Virus record (IMG/VR): IMGVR_UViG_3300035704_000009
Span: 1-60,893 of that record
Strand: one strand, 5' to 3'
From: a virus
Length of the DNA stretch: 60,893 nucleotides
This document shows positions 54,544 through 60,893 of this stretch, piece after piece; position 1 is the stretch's first letter, and each line of letters begins with the position of its first letter. The notes beneath the pieces are model-generated. The model saw nothing but the letters and a program-made list of their open reading frames with translations, was not told where the DNA came from and made no database searches. Made by a program: the position numbers and the translations under genes.

Positions 54544-54741
54544 TCAGCCCTGGATCTCGCGGCCGTGAGCGCGGGCCCATCGCTCGACATCGGCGCGCCA
54601 CCAGACCTTGCCCATGGCCAACTGGTCAAACGGCTTGGGGAAGTCATCTCGCGAGATGAGCTGCTGGACCCGCTGACGGCTGACGCCGAGCATCTGGCCG
54701 ATCTCAGCCGACCCCACGAGTTCACCCACGGCGAGAAGCAT
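54544..54741 (-). CDS. AlpA/excisionase-like HTH protein, 65 aa
   Basis: LVGSAEIGQMLGVSRQRVQQ, then FPKPFDQLAMGKVWWRADVE, is an AlpA-type HTH. A leaderless ATG lies 7 nt after TAGCAT (54754-54749), with TTGCCC 17 nt further. It is the only minus-strand gene in this stretch and the likely binder of TGACTAG operators. Confidence 0.75.
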   Translation of the reverse strand: MLLAVGELVGSAEIGQMLGVSRQRVQQLISRDDFPKPFDQLAMGKVWWRADVERWARAHGREIQG

Positions 54742-54756
54742 AGTCAGCATGCTACT

Positions 54757-54807
54757 GGTCACTTGACTAGTGGGCAAGGAATGCGCAAGGGTAGTCGTGT
54801 GACTAGT
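54757..54807. promoter_or_regulatory. Divergent leaderless promoters with TGACTAG operators
   Basis: TGACTAGT at 54764-54771 and 54800-54807. The minus promoter TTGCCC-N17-TAGCAT overlaps the first. On the plus strand TAGTGG (54768-54773) ends 7 nt before ATG 54781. GTCACTTGACTAGTG matches GTCACCTGACTAGTG at 55386-55400 at 14 of 15 positions. Confidence 0.65.
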
Positions 54808-55353
54808 CCAGCAAAACCCGTCGGTCCTGGCCACAACGGGCCCGGGAAGATTTGCCATCACCGTGCGGTCTACGGGATGCCTTGCGAGGAGTACGAGGCG
54901 CTGCGTGCCCGCGCTGCCGGCCACTGTGAGCTTTGCAAGATCCCTGAGGCGCTGACGCGGCGCGGCTTCCTGGTGATCGACCACTTCCACGGCATCAAGG
55001 GCACCTCGTTCATCCGGGGCCTGCTTTGCGACTGGTGCAATCAGAGCGTCATGCAGTGCCTCGATGGGCTCAAGCCGTGGGGCGCGAACCGGGAATGGGA
55101 GGCTGCGGCGCGCGAGTACGAGCGCCACCCGTGGCATCAGCCATCCGAGTCGGCTCTCCGCCAGTTGGCGGCCAGAACCGAGATGCTGCCTGTCCGAGCT
55201 CAGCGTCGGCGGGACATAAGCCGGGCTACGGTAGTCACCCTCCCGTCCCGGCGCGGCCTCGACGCGATGGCGGCCCGCCTGCGGGAATACCTGCCCGCAG
55301 ATGAGCTGGCCGCGCTCGGCGCGCTGCTACTGGATGGCAAGGCAGACCAATGA
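54781..55353 (+). CDS. Endonuclease VII-like HNH nuclease, 190 aa
   Basis: Cys49/Cys52 and Cys83/Cys86 flank IDHFHGIKGTSFIRGLLCDW, the beta-beta-alpha-metal core of recombination endonuclease VII. The family resolves branched DNA before packaging. The start ATG 54781 was chosen because of its leaderless promoter; GTG 54799 is possible. Confidence 0.8.
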   Translation: MRKGSRVTSPAKPVGPGHNGPGKICHHRAVYGMPCEEYEALRARAAGHCELCKIPEALTRRGFLVIDHFHGIKGTSFIRGLLCDWCNQSVMQCLDGLKPWGANREWEAAAREYERHPWHQPSESALRQLAARTEMLPVRAQRRRDISRATVVTLPSRRGLDAMAARLREYLPADELAALGALLLDGKADQ

Positions 55354-55373
55354 AACGATGCCCTCCTAGTCTC

Positions 55374-55408
55374 TTGACTAGAGCTAGTCACCTGACTAGT
55401 GTGAACCT
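55374..55408 (+). promoter_or_regulatory. Leaderless promoter with three TGACTAG motifs
   Basis: TTGACT (55374-55379), 17 nt, TAGTGT (55397-55402), then 6 nt to the ATG. TGACTAG (55375-55381), its inverse CTAGTCA (55384-55390) and TGACTAGT (55393-55400) cover the -35, spacer and -10. Confidence 0.72.
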
Positions 55409-55657
55409 ATGAGCAACACCGACATCCTCAACACCGAGACGACCTGCTGGGCCGACCCGCTGACCCGGGCCGAGCGCCGCGTCCTGCGCGAGAAGCTGGC
55501 CCGGTCATGCAAGCGTTTCTACGACGCCGCAACCACGACGCGCGGTCAGCGGCGGCTCACGACCCGCGAGGTTATCCACTCGGCGCTGCTCGCTTCCGCC
55601 GAGATGTCCGACCTGCACCTGGACGTGACCGAGCGGGCAGAGGTGCCGGCACGATGA
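55409..55657 (+). CDS. Hypothetical helical protein, 82 aa
   Basis: RAERRVLREKLARSCKRFYD and TREVIHSALLASAEMSDLHL. First gene of the last operon, behind the TGACTAG promoter. Confidence 0.6.
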   Translation: MSNTDILNTETTCWADPLTRAERRVLREKLARSCKRFYDAATTTRGQRRLTTREVIHSALLASAEMSDLHLDVTERAEVPAR

Positions 55658-55884
55658 GCCAGCCAGCGCGGATGCCGAAGGGCGTCATGGACTACCTGGA
55701 GAACGGCACCACGCCTGCCGAGCAGGTAGTGGCCGAGGCTGAGTCCGCCCTCGGTGACCCGCGCAGTTATGAGCGCGCCGTCGCATGGCAGGCCGAGCGT
55801 CCCCGCGCCGTCCACCAGACCGGCCGCCCCATCATGACCATGCTCGCGGACGCGCTCAGCAGCGACGACGAGCCGGAGGCCTGA
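55654..55884 (+). CDS. Hypothetical protein, 76 aa
   Basis: ATGA overlap. MSQPARMPKGVMDYLENGTT, then SYERAVAWQAERP. Function unknown. Confidence 0.5.
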   Translation: MSQPARMPKGVMDYLENGTTPAEQVVAEAESALGDPRSYERAVAWQAERPRAVHQTGRPIMTMLADALSSDDEPEA

Positions 55885-55887
55885 GCA

Positions 55888-56124
55888 ATGCCCAGCAGCA
55901 TTGGCCAGACGCCGTTCGTCCTCGCCGAGATTGCCGACCCCGCCGCGACCGGCGCGAGCGTCCGATACTCACAGGGCTGGAACTGCTCAGGCACCGACGA
56001 TCACGAGGTCATGCAGGTTGTCCGTCACCCTGACGGTGCCGAGCATCGCTACGTCATCATGCGGGGGCTCTCCTCGGCCAAGGCTGCGGCCATCGTGATG
56101 ATCCTGAACGCCCCGGAGGCCTGA
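55888..56124 (+). CDS. Hypothetical protein, 78 aa
   Basis: A small alpha/beta unit (MQVVRHPDGAEHRYVIMRGL). It is separated by 3 bp from each neighbour. Function unknown. Confidence 0.5.
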   Translation: MPSSIGQTPFVLAEIADPAATGASVRYSQGWNCSGTDDHEVMQVVRHPDGAEHRYVIMRGLSSAKAAAIVMILNAPEA

Positions 56125-56127
56125 GCG

Positions 56128-56358
56128 ATGCCCCGTGCAGACGTCATCAACCTGCTGGCCCAGTATCACGAGTGCCCGGCAGGTGCCATGACCGCCATCT
56201 GGGACCAGACACTCGCCGCGTTCAGGCAGGCGATGGCCGAGTTCGGGATCGGCGAGCACCCCGGCGGCTGCTGCCCTGACCCTGCCTGCCAGTGCTGCTC
56301 GCTGGAGCCGCTGATTAGCGCGCGGGCCTTTGAACTGCTCGGCATCGAGGAGGGCTGA
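56128..56358 (+). CDS. Hypothetical protein with Cys cluster, 76 aa
   Basis: MPRADVINLLAQYHECPAGA, then GGCCPDPACQCCSLEPLIS, a possible metal site. Confidence 0.5.
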   Translation: MPRADVINLLAQYHECPAGAMTAIWDQTLAAFRQAMAEFGIGEHPGGCCPDPACQCCSLEPLISARAFELLGIEEG

Positions 56359-56361
56359 CCG

Positions 56362-56718
56362 ATGACGCCGACCTACCGCTTCCGTGGCGTGAACCCCAAG
56401 GGCGTGTCCAGCTTCGGCCGGTTCGTGACCAGCGACCTGCCCGCGCACACCGAGATGCGGTTCCGGCAGGGCTGGCGCTCGCTGCTGATCTGCTCAGGCG
56501 ATGGCCCGGTCCCGCCCGCACCTGACGACGGGCACAAGGTGGCCGGGATCGAGCGGCACCCGGAGACGGGCAAGCGCACCTGGTGGGCCGAGAGCATCCC
56601 GGGCACCATGACCTGCGACCGCCACGGCGAGGTCCCTTACGAGCACGCCTGCCGACGTCCCGGCGAGTCCCCCATGGAGTTCACCGGCCGCGTGCTGGGC
56701 GAGAGGCAGTGCGGGTGA
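56362..56718 (+). CDS. Hypothetical protein, 118 aa
   Basis: TYRFRGVNPKGVSSFGRFVT and HKVAGIERHPETGKRTWWAE look like a compact beta fold. Function unknown. Confidence 0.5.
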   Translation: MTPTYRFRGVNPKGVSSFGRFVTSDLPAHTEMRFRQGWRSLLICSGDGPVPPAPDDGHKVAGIERHPETGKRTWWAESIPGTMTCDRHGEVPYEHACRRPGESPMEFTGRVLGERQCG

Positions 56719-56948
56719 TGGCCATGGCCGCGAACGACATCCTCCTCGCCGCCACGCCTGAGGCCCAGGACCCTGCCGCCGAAGTCCGCGAGCGCACTGA
56801 GCAGATCCGCGCCATCCTTTCCGGCCAGGAGGTCGACGTGCCCCTGGTCCTGACAGCCGGGGTGCCGGTCGTGCTGGACGGGGCGGACCCGGATGCGGAC
56901 CTTGCCTATGCGGCCGAGCGTGCCGACTACGACCCGGGGGAGCGCTGA
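56718..56948 (+). CDS. Hypothetical protein, 76 aa
   Basis: ATG 56718 sits on the previous stop (TGATG). Acidic, with VRERTEQIRAILSGQEVDVP. Function unknown. Confidence 0.45.
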   Translation: MAMAANDILLAATPEAQDPAAEVRERTEQIRAILSGQEVDVPLVLTAGVPVVLDGADPDADLAYAAERADYDPGER

Positions 56949-56951
56949 GGG

Positions 56952-57362
56952 ATGACTGACATCAAGGTAGGCGACGAGGTCCGGGTGCTGCCGACTCGCC
57001 ACACCCTCCGCAGGCAGCCGCAGTGGAGACTCTCGGCCGAGGGCTATCGCGGGACAGTGATCAGGACCGGCAAGAAGTACGCCACCGCCACCTACGAGTA
57101 CATCTGGACGGTTGACGGCACGGAGACGCGCCGCACAGGCGAGATCGTGTTCGACATGGAGAGCGGCTGCCAGCGCGGGAGCAATGAGTTCTACGTGCGG
57201 ACGCCGGAGCAACTCGCCCGCACTGAACGTCTGAAGACCGCCCTGTTCCACCTCGAAAACGTGGGCGTTGAGGTGAGTTCCGCTGCCCGGCTCTTGCTCA
57301 CCGTTGAGCAGATCGAGGCGCTGGCCGAGGTAGCCAAGACCTTCACCGAGCAGGAGGGCTGA
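56952..57362 (+). CDS. Hypothetical protein, 136 aa
   Basis: Starts with a KOW/SH3-like beta unit (IKVGDEVRVLPTRHTLRRQP; YRGTVIRTGKKYATATYEYI), then a helical C-terminus. Possibly RNA binding. Confidence 0.5.
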   Translation: MTDIKVGDEVRVLPTRHTLRRQPQWRLSAEGYRGTVIRTGKKYATATYEYIWTVDGTETRRTGEIVFDMESGCQRGSNEFYVRTPEQLARTERLKTALFHLENVGVEVSSAARLLLTVEQIEALAEVAKTFTEQEG

Positions 57363-57364
57363 TC

Positions 57365-57952
57365 ATGGACGCCTTTGAAATCGACACCGAGTACGACCAG
57401 GACCACTCCGACGACGGGGTGAGCCGCTACGGCTCCTACGTCCGGGACCGGATGAGCGCCTTCGCCGAGGCCTGGGATGGCACCTGGGACGACGGCACGG
57501 TGCCGTTCGCCTGCACGGCGTGGCGCACCGCAACCGGCCCCGTGATGGCCCCGGGCTACGTCCGCCGCCATCCCCGCATCCTCTCGGCGCAGATCGTCCG
57601 GAACGAGTGGGACGGATCACTGGCCGCCGACGTCAGCCTGATCACCGGCTGGCCTTCGGCGCTCCTGAAGCTCACGGCGTGGTACGACTGGCCGTCCGAA
57701 CACAGCTTCCTCAGCGACCGCGAGGTGTTCACCGAGCCCAGCGGCGAGGACGTGATCAGGCACCAGTTCCTGCTGCCCAGCGCGCGGCTGTGCTTCTCCA
57801 TGCCGGTCGCCCAGGCCGCCTTGCCGCTTCCTGCCGAGTCCTGGGCCAGGGGCCATGTCGTCGAGGAGGCCGCCCGGCAGGCCGTGGCCATCCTCGTCCG
57901 TGGCCTGAACGCCATCACCGGCCCGGTGCTCAGGCGTATCGAGGAAGGCTGA
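57365..57952 (+). CDS. Hypothetical protein, 195 aa
   Basis: A mixed alpha/beta protein (ISRY-free core; WDDGTVPFACTAWRTATGPV, LLKLTAWYDWPSEHSFLSDR). No motif recognised. Confidence 0.5.
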   Translation: MDAFEIDTEYDQDHSDDGVSRYGSYVRDRMSAFAEAWDGTWDDGTVPFACTAWRTATGPVMAPGYVRRHPRILSAQIVRNEWDGSLAADVSLITGWPSALLKLTAWYDWPSEHSFLSDREVFTEPSGEDVIRHQFLLPSARLCFSMPVAQAALPLPAESWARGHVVEEAARQAVAILVRGLNAITGPVLRRIEEG

Positions 57953-57953
57953 C

Positions 57954-58355
57954 ATGCCTGCCCCGGCCCGCTCCCCGGATGCCCGGACTGCCGCCGCCGC
58001 GATCCCCGAGGCGGTCCGCGTCCTCGCCGCTCTCACGGACGGCGACCCGGGGGACGTACTCGGCGACCCGGCTGCGGCTGGCGCGGTGATCGCGGACCTG
58101 CACCTGGCCGCCCAGCGGACACAGCACGTCCTGGACCAGATCGCCCGGAAGCTCACCGCCGGCTACGAGGCGGCCCGGGACGGGAAGGCAGGCGATGGCT
58201 CCGGCCCGGCCCGGTACGCCCTGGACCAGGCCACCTCGGGGCTGTGGGACGCCGCCGCCGACGCAGCCCAGATCATGACCCACCTGGCGCGTGCGGCTGC
58301 CGCGGTCAGGGACATGGACTCACCGCGCCGCGATGAGAAGGAAGATGACCGATGA
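57954..58355 (+). CDS. Hypothetical helical protein, 133 aa
   Basis: Ala-rich helices (AVIADLHLAAQRTQHVLDQI) and an acidic end. GTG/ATG coupling with next gene. Confidence 0.5.
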   Translation: MPAPARSPDARTAAAAIPEAVRVLAALTDGDPGDVLGDPAAAGAVIADLHLAAQRTQHVLDQIARKLTAGYEAARDGKAGDGSGPARYALDQATSGLWDAAADAAQIMTHLARAAAAVRDMDSPRRDEKEDDR

Positions 58356-58789
58356 CCGCCACCACCGAGACCGCCGCCGCCACCCGCACCTGCCCGCCGA
58401 GCGCCATAGCCGATCAGATCATCCGCTGGGACGAGGTGCGCGAAGGGGACGCCGTGCTCCACAGCGGCCACCTTTCGCCGGTCGAGCAGTGGCACCTGCA
58501 TGTGAACCGGCCCGATCTCTACGTGACCGTCAGGATCGAGGGCCTGTGGTCCACCGTCCAGCGGGACTGGCTCACCGCCGTCCGCCGCTACAGCGAGAGC
58601 AGCGACGATGACGCTCTCGTTCTCGCCGCCCTGGACGAGGCTGCGGAGGACCGGACCGAGCGTGCCTCCCGCTGGTGCACGGACTGCACCGAGACAGGGG
58701 AGGGGCCTTGCGCTTGCCAGCGTGACCACCTGGACCGGGCCAGCCAGTACCGGGAACTGCGGGACAGGCTGGAGGCTGGCCGTGGCTGA
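58352..58789 (+). CDS. Hypothetical protein, 145 aa
   Basis: CTDCTETGEGPCACQRDH at the C-terminus suggests a metal site; the N-half has a beta unit (LYVTVRIEGLWSTVQRDWLT). ATGA overlap. Confidence 0.5.
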   Translation: MTATTETAAATRTCPPSAIADQIIRWDEVREGDAVLHSGHLSPVEQWHLHVNRPDLYVTVRIEGLWSTVQRDWLTAVRRYSESSDDDALVLAALDEAAEDRTERASRWCTDCTETGEGPCACQRDHLDRASQYRELRDRLEAGRG

Positions 58790-59219
58790 GTCGATCGTGG
58801 TCACGCGCACCGGCCGCGCGCTCACTGAGGACCAGGAGCGCCGGCTGGCTATCGCGGCCTTCTATGGCGTCACCGCCAGCGTGGAGCGGTCGCTGCCGTC
58901 GCTGGAGCGGCGCGGGCTGGCCGAGCGGTACTGGCACAAGACATCGGGCCGCCGCTGGCGCTCGTGGCGCGTCACAGCCGCCGGACGGGCCACCGCCCTC
59001 CGTTTGCGCTATGACCGGGCGGGCCGGTACCCGGTCTACTGCGCACTGTGCGGCGAGGGGCTTGACCGCTGGTATTTCGGCGGCCGTGCGCCGATGTGCC
59101 CCGCTTGTCACGGCAAGCGCGGGCCAGTGCTCCACCCCGCACGTTGGGAGATGGACCCAGCGCGAGTCCGGCCGGCTGCCTATGCGGTCTGGGTGGAGTG
59201 GGCAGGTGATCCCCGGTGA
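58782..59219 (+). CDS. Winged-helix and zinc-ribbon protein, 145 aa
   Basis: TASVERSLPSLERRGLAERY and SWRVTAAGRATALRLRY form a winged helix. CALCGEGL and CPACHG form a zinc ribbon. Probably DNA binding. Confidence 0.6.
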   Translation: MAESIVVTRTGRALTEDQERRLAIAAFYGVTASVERSLPSLERRGLAERYWHKTSGRRWRSWRVTAAGRATALRLRYDRAGRYPVYCALCGEGLDRWYFGGRAPMCPACHGKRGPVLHPARWEMDPARVRPAAYAVWVEWAGDPR

Positions 59220-59725
59220 CCACCGACCCCCAGCCTCCGGCCGACGAGGTAACCCTGCGCCTCCAGCACCTCCGCGCGATGCTCGGCGACCTGGACGGGT
59301 ACATCCAGCGCCGCGCCGAGGACCTGGCTGTGCCGATAGTCCGGGACGCCGAGGCACGGGCCCGGCTGGCGGTCACCGACGCGGCGGGGGAGACCCAGCG
59401 GCTGCGGGACCTCGTGGAGGAACTGCGGAAGCGCATCGCGGTCGCGGACCGGCAGCGGGACGAGATGAACGCGGCCCGCCGCATCCTCGCCGCCGCCCTG
59501 GGGGAGCCAGCGGGCGCGCTGCCACTGTCCTACTTTGCCGATCGCGTCACCGGGGCCCTGACCGTCCACCAGTGCCCCGCCATCGGCATCATGACCCTCC
59601 CCTGCTGTGGCAGGGATGCGGGCGAGATACGGGAGCCCATCCGGGTGTCCACCGACCCGGGGAAGGTCACCTGTGAGGGCAAGAGCAGCAGCGAGGAGAG
59701 CAGTGATGGCACAGACGAGAGCTGA
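59216..59725 (+). CDS. Coiled-coil protein with Cys pair, 169 aa
   Basis: Long helices (AGETQRLRDLVEELRKRIAV), then CPAIGIMTLPCCGRD and an acidic Ser/Glu end. Overlaps the next gene by 20 bp. Confidence 0.5.
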   Translation: MTTDPQPPADEVTLRLQHLRAMLGDLDGYIQRRAEDLAVPIVRDAEARARLAVTDAAGETQRLRDLVEELRKRIAVADRQRDEMNAARRILAAALGEPAGALPLSYFADRVTGALTVHQCPAIGIMTLPCCGRDAGEIREPIRVSTDPGKVTCEGKSSSEESSDGTDES

Positions 59726-59930
59726 GCACCTGAAGTGGGCCAAGGACCGCGCCCTTGAGTACGCCGACCAGGGCGACGTGGCCCAGGCGATGGCCTCGCT
59801 GGGTTCCGACCTGAACAAGCATCCGGAGACCAAGGATCACAGCGGCATGGAACTGATGATGCTGCTCGCCATGTCCGGCCGCCTGGATGCGCCGGGTGAG
59901 CTGCGGAAGTTCATTGAGGGGTTCCAGTGA
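59706..59930 (+). CDS. Small conserved-type phage protein, 74 aa
   Basis: HLKWAKDRALEYADQGDVAQ, then AMASLGSDLNKHPETKDHSG, resembles a small protein recurrent in actinophages (recalled). Function unknown. A 12-codon frame at 59930 lies between it and the next gene. Confidence 0.55.
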   Translation: MAQTRAEHLKWAKDRALEYADQGDVAQAMASLGSDLNKHPETKDHSGMELMMLLAMSGRLDAPGELRKFIEGFQ

Positions 59931-59964
59931 TGAGCGAGGCCACCCCAGATCAGGTGACCGCCCA

Positions 59965-60357
59965 GTGATCACGCAGCGCCTGATCCTCGACGGCGGGTAC
60001 CCGGACGGCACCTGGACCTGTCCCGGCTGCCGTTCACCGCTCACCGAGGGCCTGATCCAGCACCCGGACGACTGCCAGGAACTGCGACGCGGGAACGCGC
60101 CCGGCCCGCTGCCATCGGTGGCTCAGGCTGAATCGTGGATGCTGAATCGCGGCTGGGAGCCTGACCGGCCTGGGCTGCACGGAAGGCTCTGGCGGCCACC
60201 CGGCCGGCCAGAGGATGCCGTGGCTGTCCTGTTCACCGGCGATGGCGTCGAATTCCCCGGCTCGCTGGAACGCATCACCAAGAGGTCCGGCCTTCCGTTC
60301 GGTGAGGTGCTGGCCGGGATGCGGGCTACCGGGGTGGGGGAGAGCAGCGATGGCTGA
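59965..60357 (+). CDS. Hypothetical protein, 130 aa
   Basis: GTG 59965. CPGCRSPLTEGLIQHPDDC is a zinc-like motif. The C-half (VAVLFTGDGVEFPGSLERIT) is alpha/beta. Confidence 0.5.
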   Translation: MITQRLILDGGYPDGTWTCPGCRSPLTEGLIQHPDDCQELRRGNAPGPLPSVAQAESWMLNRGWEPDRPGLHGRLWRPPGRPEDAVAVLFTGDGVEFPGSLERITKRSGLPFGEVLAGMRATGVGESSDG

Positions 60358-60877
60358 GCACTGGCCGGTCCTGACTGTTCGCCAGCCCTGGTGCTGGGCC
60401 ATCGTGCACGGCGGCAAGCCGGTCGAGAACCGCTCCTGGGCGGTGCGGTACAGAGGGCCGGTCTGGCTGCACGCCGGAGCGCGGTCGCGGTGGGACCCGG
60501 CCGGCGGCCAGAGCCCGCTGATGCGCCAGCAGTGGAAGCGGTGGCTGCGGGCCAGCGTGCCGGACTGGCCCGGCCTCCCGGCCTCCGATGTCACCCTTGG
60601 CCGCAGGACCACCCTGATGCCGTTCGGTGCCGTGGTGGCCCTGGCGCACGTCGCTGGCTGCCACCCGTCAGAGCGCTGCCAGCAGCCCCCCGCGCACCGG
60701 TTCGCGCTGCCTACGTTCTGCTCACCGTGGGCCATCGCCGGCCAGTGCCACGTCGTGCTGAGGGGTATCTGCCCGCTCCCTGAGGCCGTCCCCTGCAAGG
60801 GCGCGCTCGGCCTCTGGCGTCTCCCTGACGAGGTGGAGAAGGCCGTACGGGAGCAACTGGAGGACAGCCGTGCCTGA
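60350..60877 (+). CDS. ASCH/EVE-like (PUA-fold) domain protein, 175 aa
   Basis: LTVRQPWCWAIVHGGKPVEN then RSWAVRYRGPVWLHAGA is the ASCH start, with the GxKxxExR motif. A later LMPFGAVVALAHVAGCHPSE completes the barrel. ASCH proteins bind RNA or modified nucleosides. Confidence 0.75.
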   Translation: MAEHWPVLTVRQPWCWAIVHGGKPVENRSWAVRYRGPVWLHAGARSRWDPAGGQSPLMRQQWKRWLRASVPDWPGLPASDVTLGRRTTLMPFGAVVALAHVAGCHPSERCQQPPAHRFALPTFCSPWAIAGQCHVVLRGICPLPEAVPCKGALGLWRLPDEVEKAVREQLEDSRA

Positions 60878-60893
60878 CAAGCTCCCGCACGGT
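60870..60893 (+). CDS. Start of a further gene (cut by window edge)
   Basis: GTG 60870 overlaps the ASCH stop and reads VPDKLPHG to the edge. It shows that the operon continues to the right. Confidence 0.4.

Noticed and set aside
1-60893. tRNA or rRNA genes
   Set aside because: No cloverleaf with a TTCRA-type arm or rRNA-like stretch was noticed by eye. A tRNA scan was not possible.

Overview
This is 60.9 kb of very GC-rich DNA (about 70% by eye). It has frequent GTG/TTG starts, dense ATGA/GTGA/TGATG gene overlaps, two WhiB-type proteins, a BldC-like regulator and a DUF2637/SpdB-like membrane protein, so the host is an actinomycete (a Streptomyces, Streptosporangium or Actinomadura type). 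The window reads as the interior of a mobile element: a prophage, a phage-plasmid or an integrative element. No integrase, tail gene or element end is visible. A phiC31-type recombination directionality factor (38191-39309) implies a serine integrase outside the window.

Region 1 (1-18.3 kb, mostly minus strand) is a phage packaging and head module. In transcription order it holds a small-terminase-like protein, large terminase, a beta-class DNA methyltransferase, a DUF935-like portal, a Mu-F-like head morphogenesis protein, a ParB-like protein, a huge Ala/Lys-rich protein, a protease with a nested scaffold start, decoration-like proteins, and the start of a major capsid protein cut by the left edge. 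Three TnpB (RNA-guided RuvC nuclease) genes without TnpA interrupt it. Two of them are paired with a small ribbon-helix-helix (RHH) protein. Several small genes on the opposite (+) strand sit exactly between head genes, and most appear to be leaderless.

Region 2 (18.3-29.7 kb, minus strand) runs on in the same direction but looks like an actinomycete conjugation module: an FtsK/TraB-like DNA translocase, a DUF2637/SpdB-like protein, many tiny membrane proteins, a lytic transglycosylase, an NlpC/P60 peptidase, an LspA-like protein with one catalytic Asp replaced by Glu, WhiB, a surface protein and a BldC-like regulator. A GTTCG repeat array sits beside the translocase. Phage packaging plus single-protein dsDNA transfer on one element is the most unusual feature of the window.

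Region 3 (29.7-35.8 kb) is regulatory: two GntR-like proteins, divergent XRE repressor/Cro-like genes, an NTF2-fold protein and membrane proteins. Region 4 (35.8-48.9 kb, plus strand) is DNA metabolism: a PD-(D/E)XK exonuclease with a helix-hairpin-helix tail, the RDF, an HNH nuclease, a C5 cytosine methyltransferase carrying an overprinted second frame, a TnsA-like nuclease, a DnaD-like initiator whose gene contains a candidate origin, a primase-helicase and SSB. Region 5 (48.9-60.9 kb, plus strand) is a tightly overlapping run of small, mostly unknown genes with a WhiB fusion, MazG-like, endonuclease VII-like and ASCH-domain proteins. A TGACTAG operator family lies inside it. No tRNA, rRNA or CRISPR array was seen.
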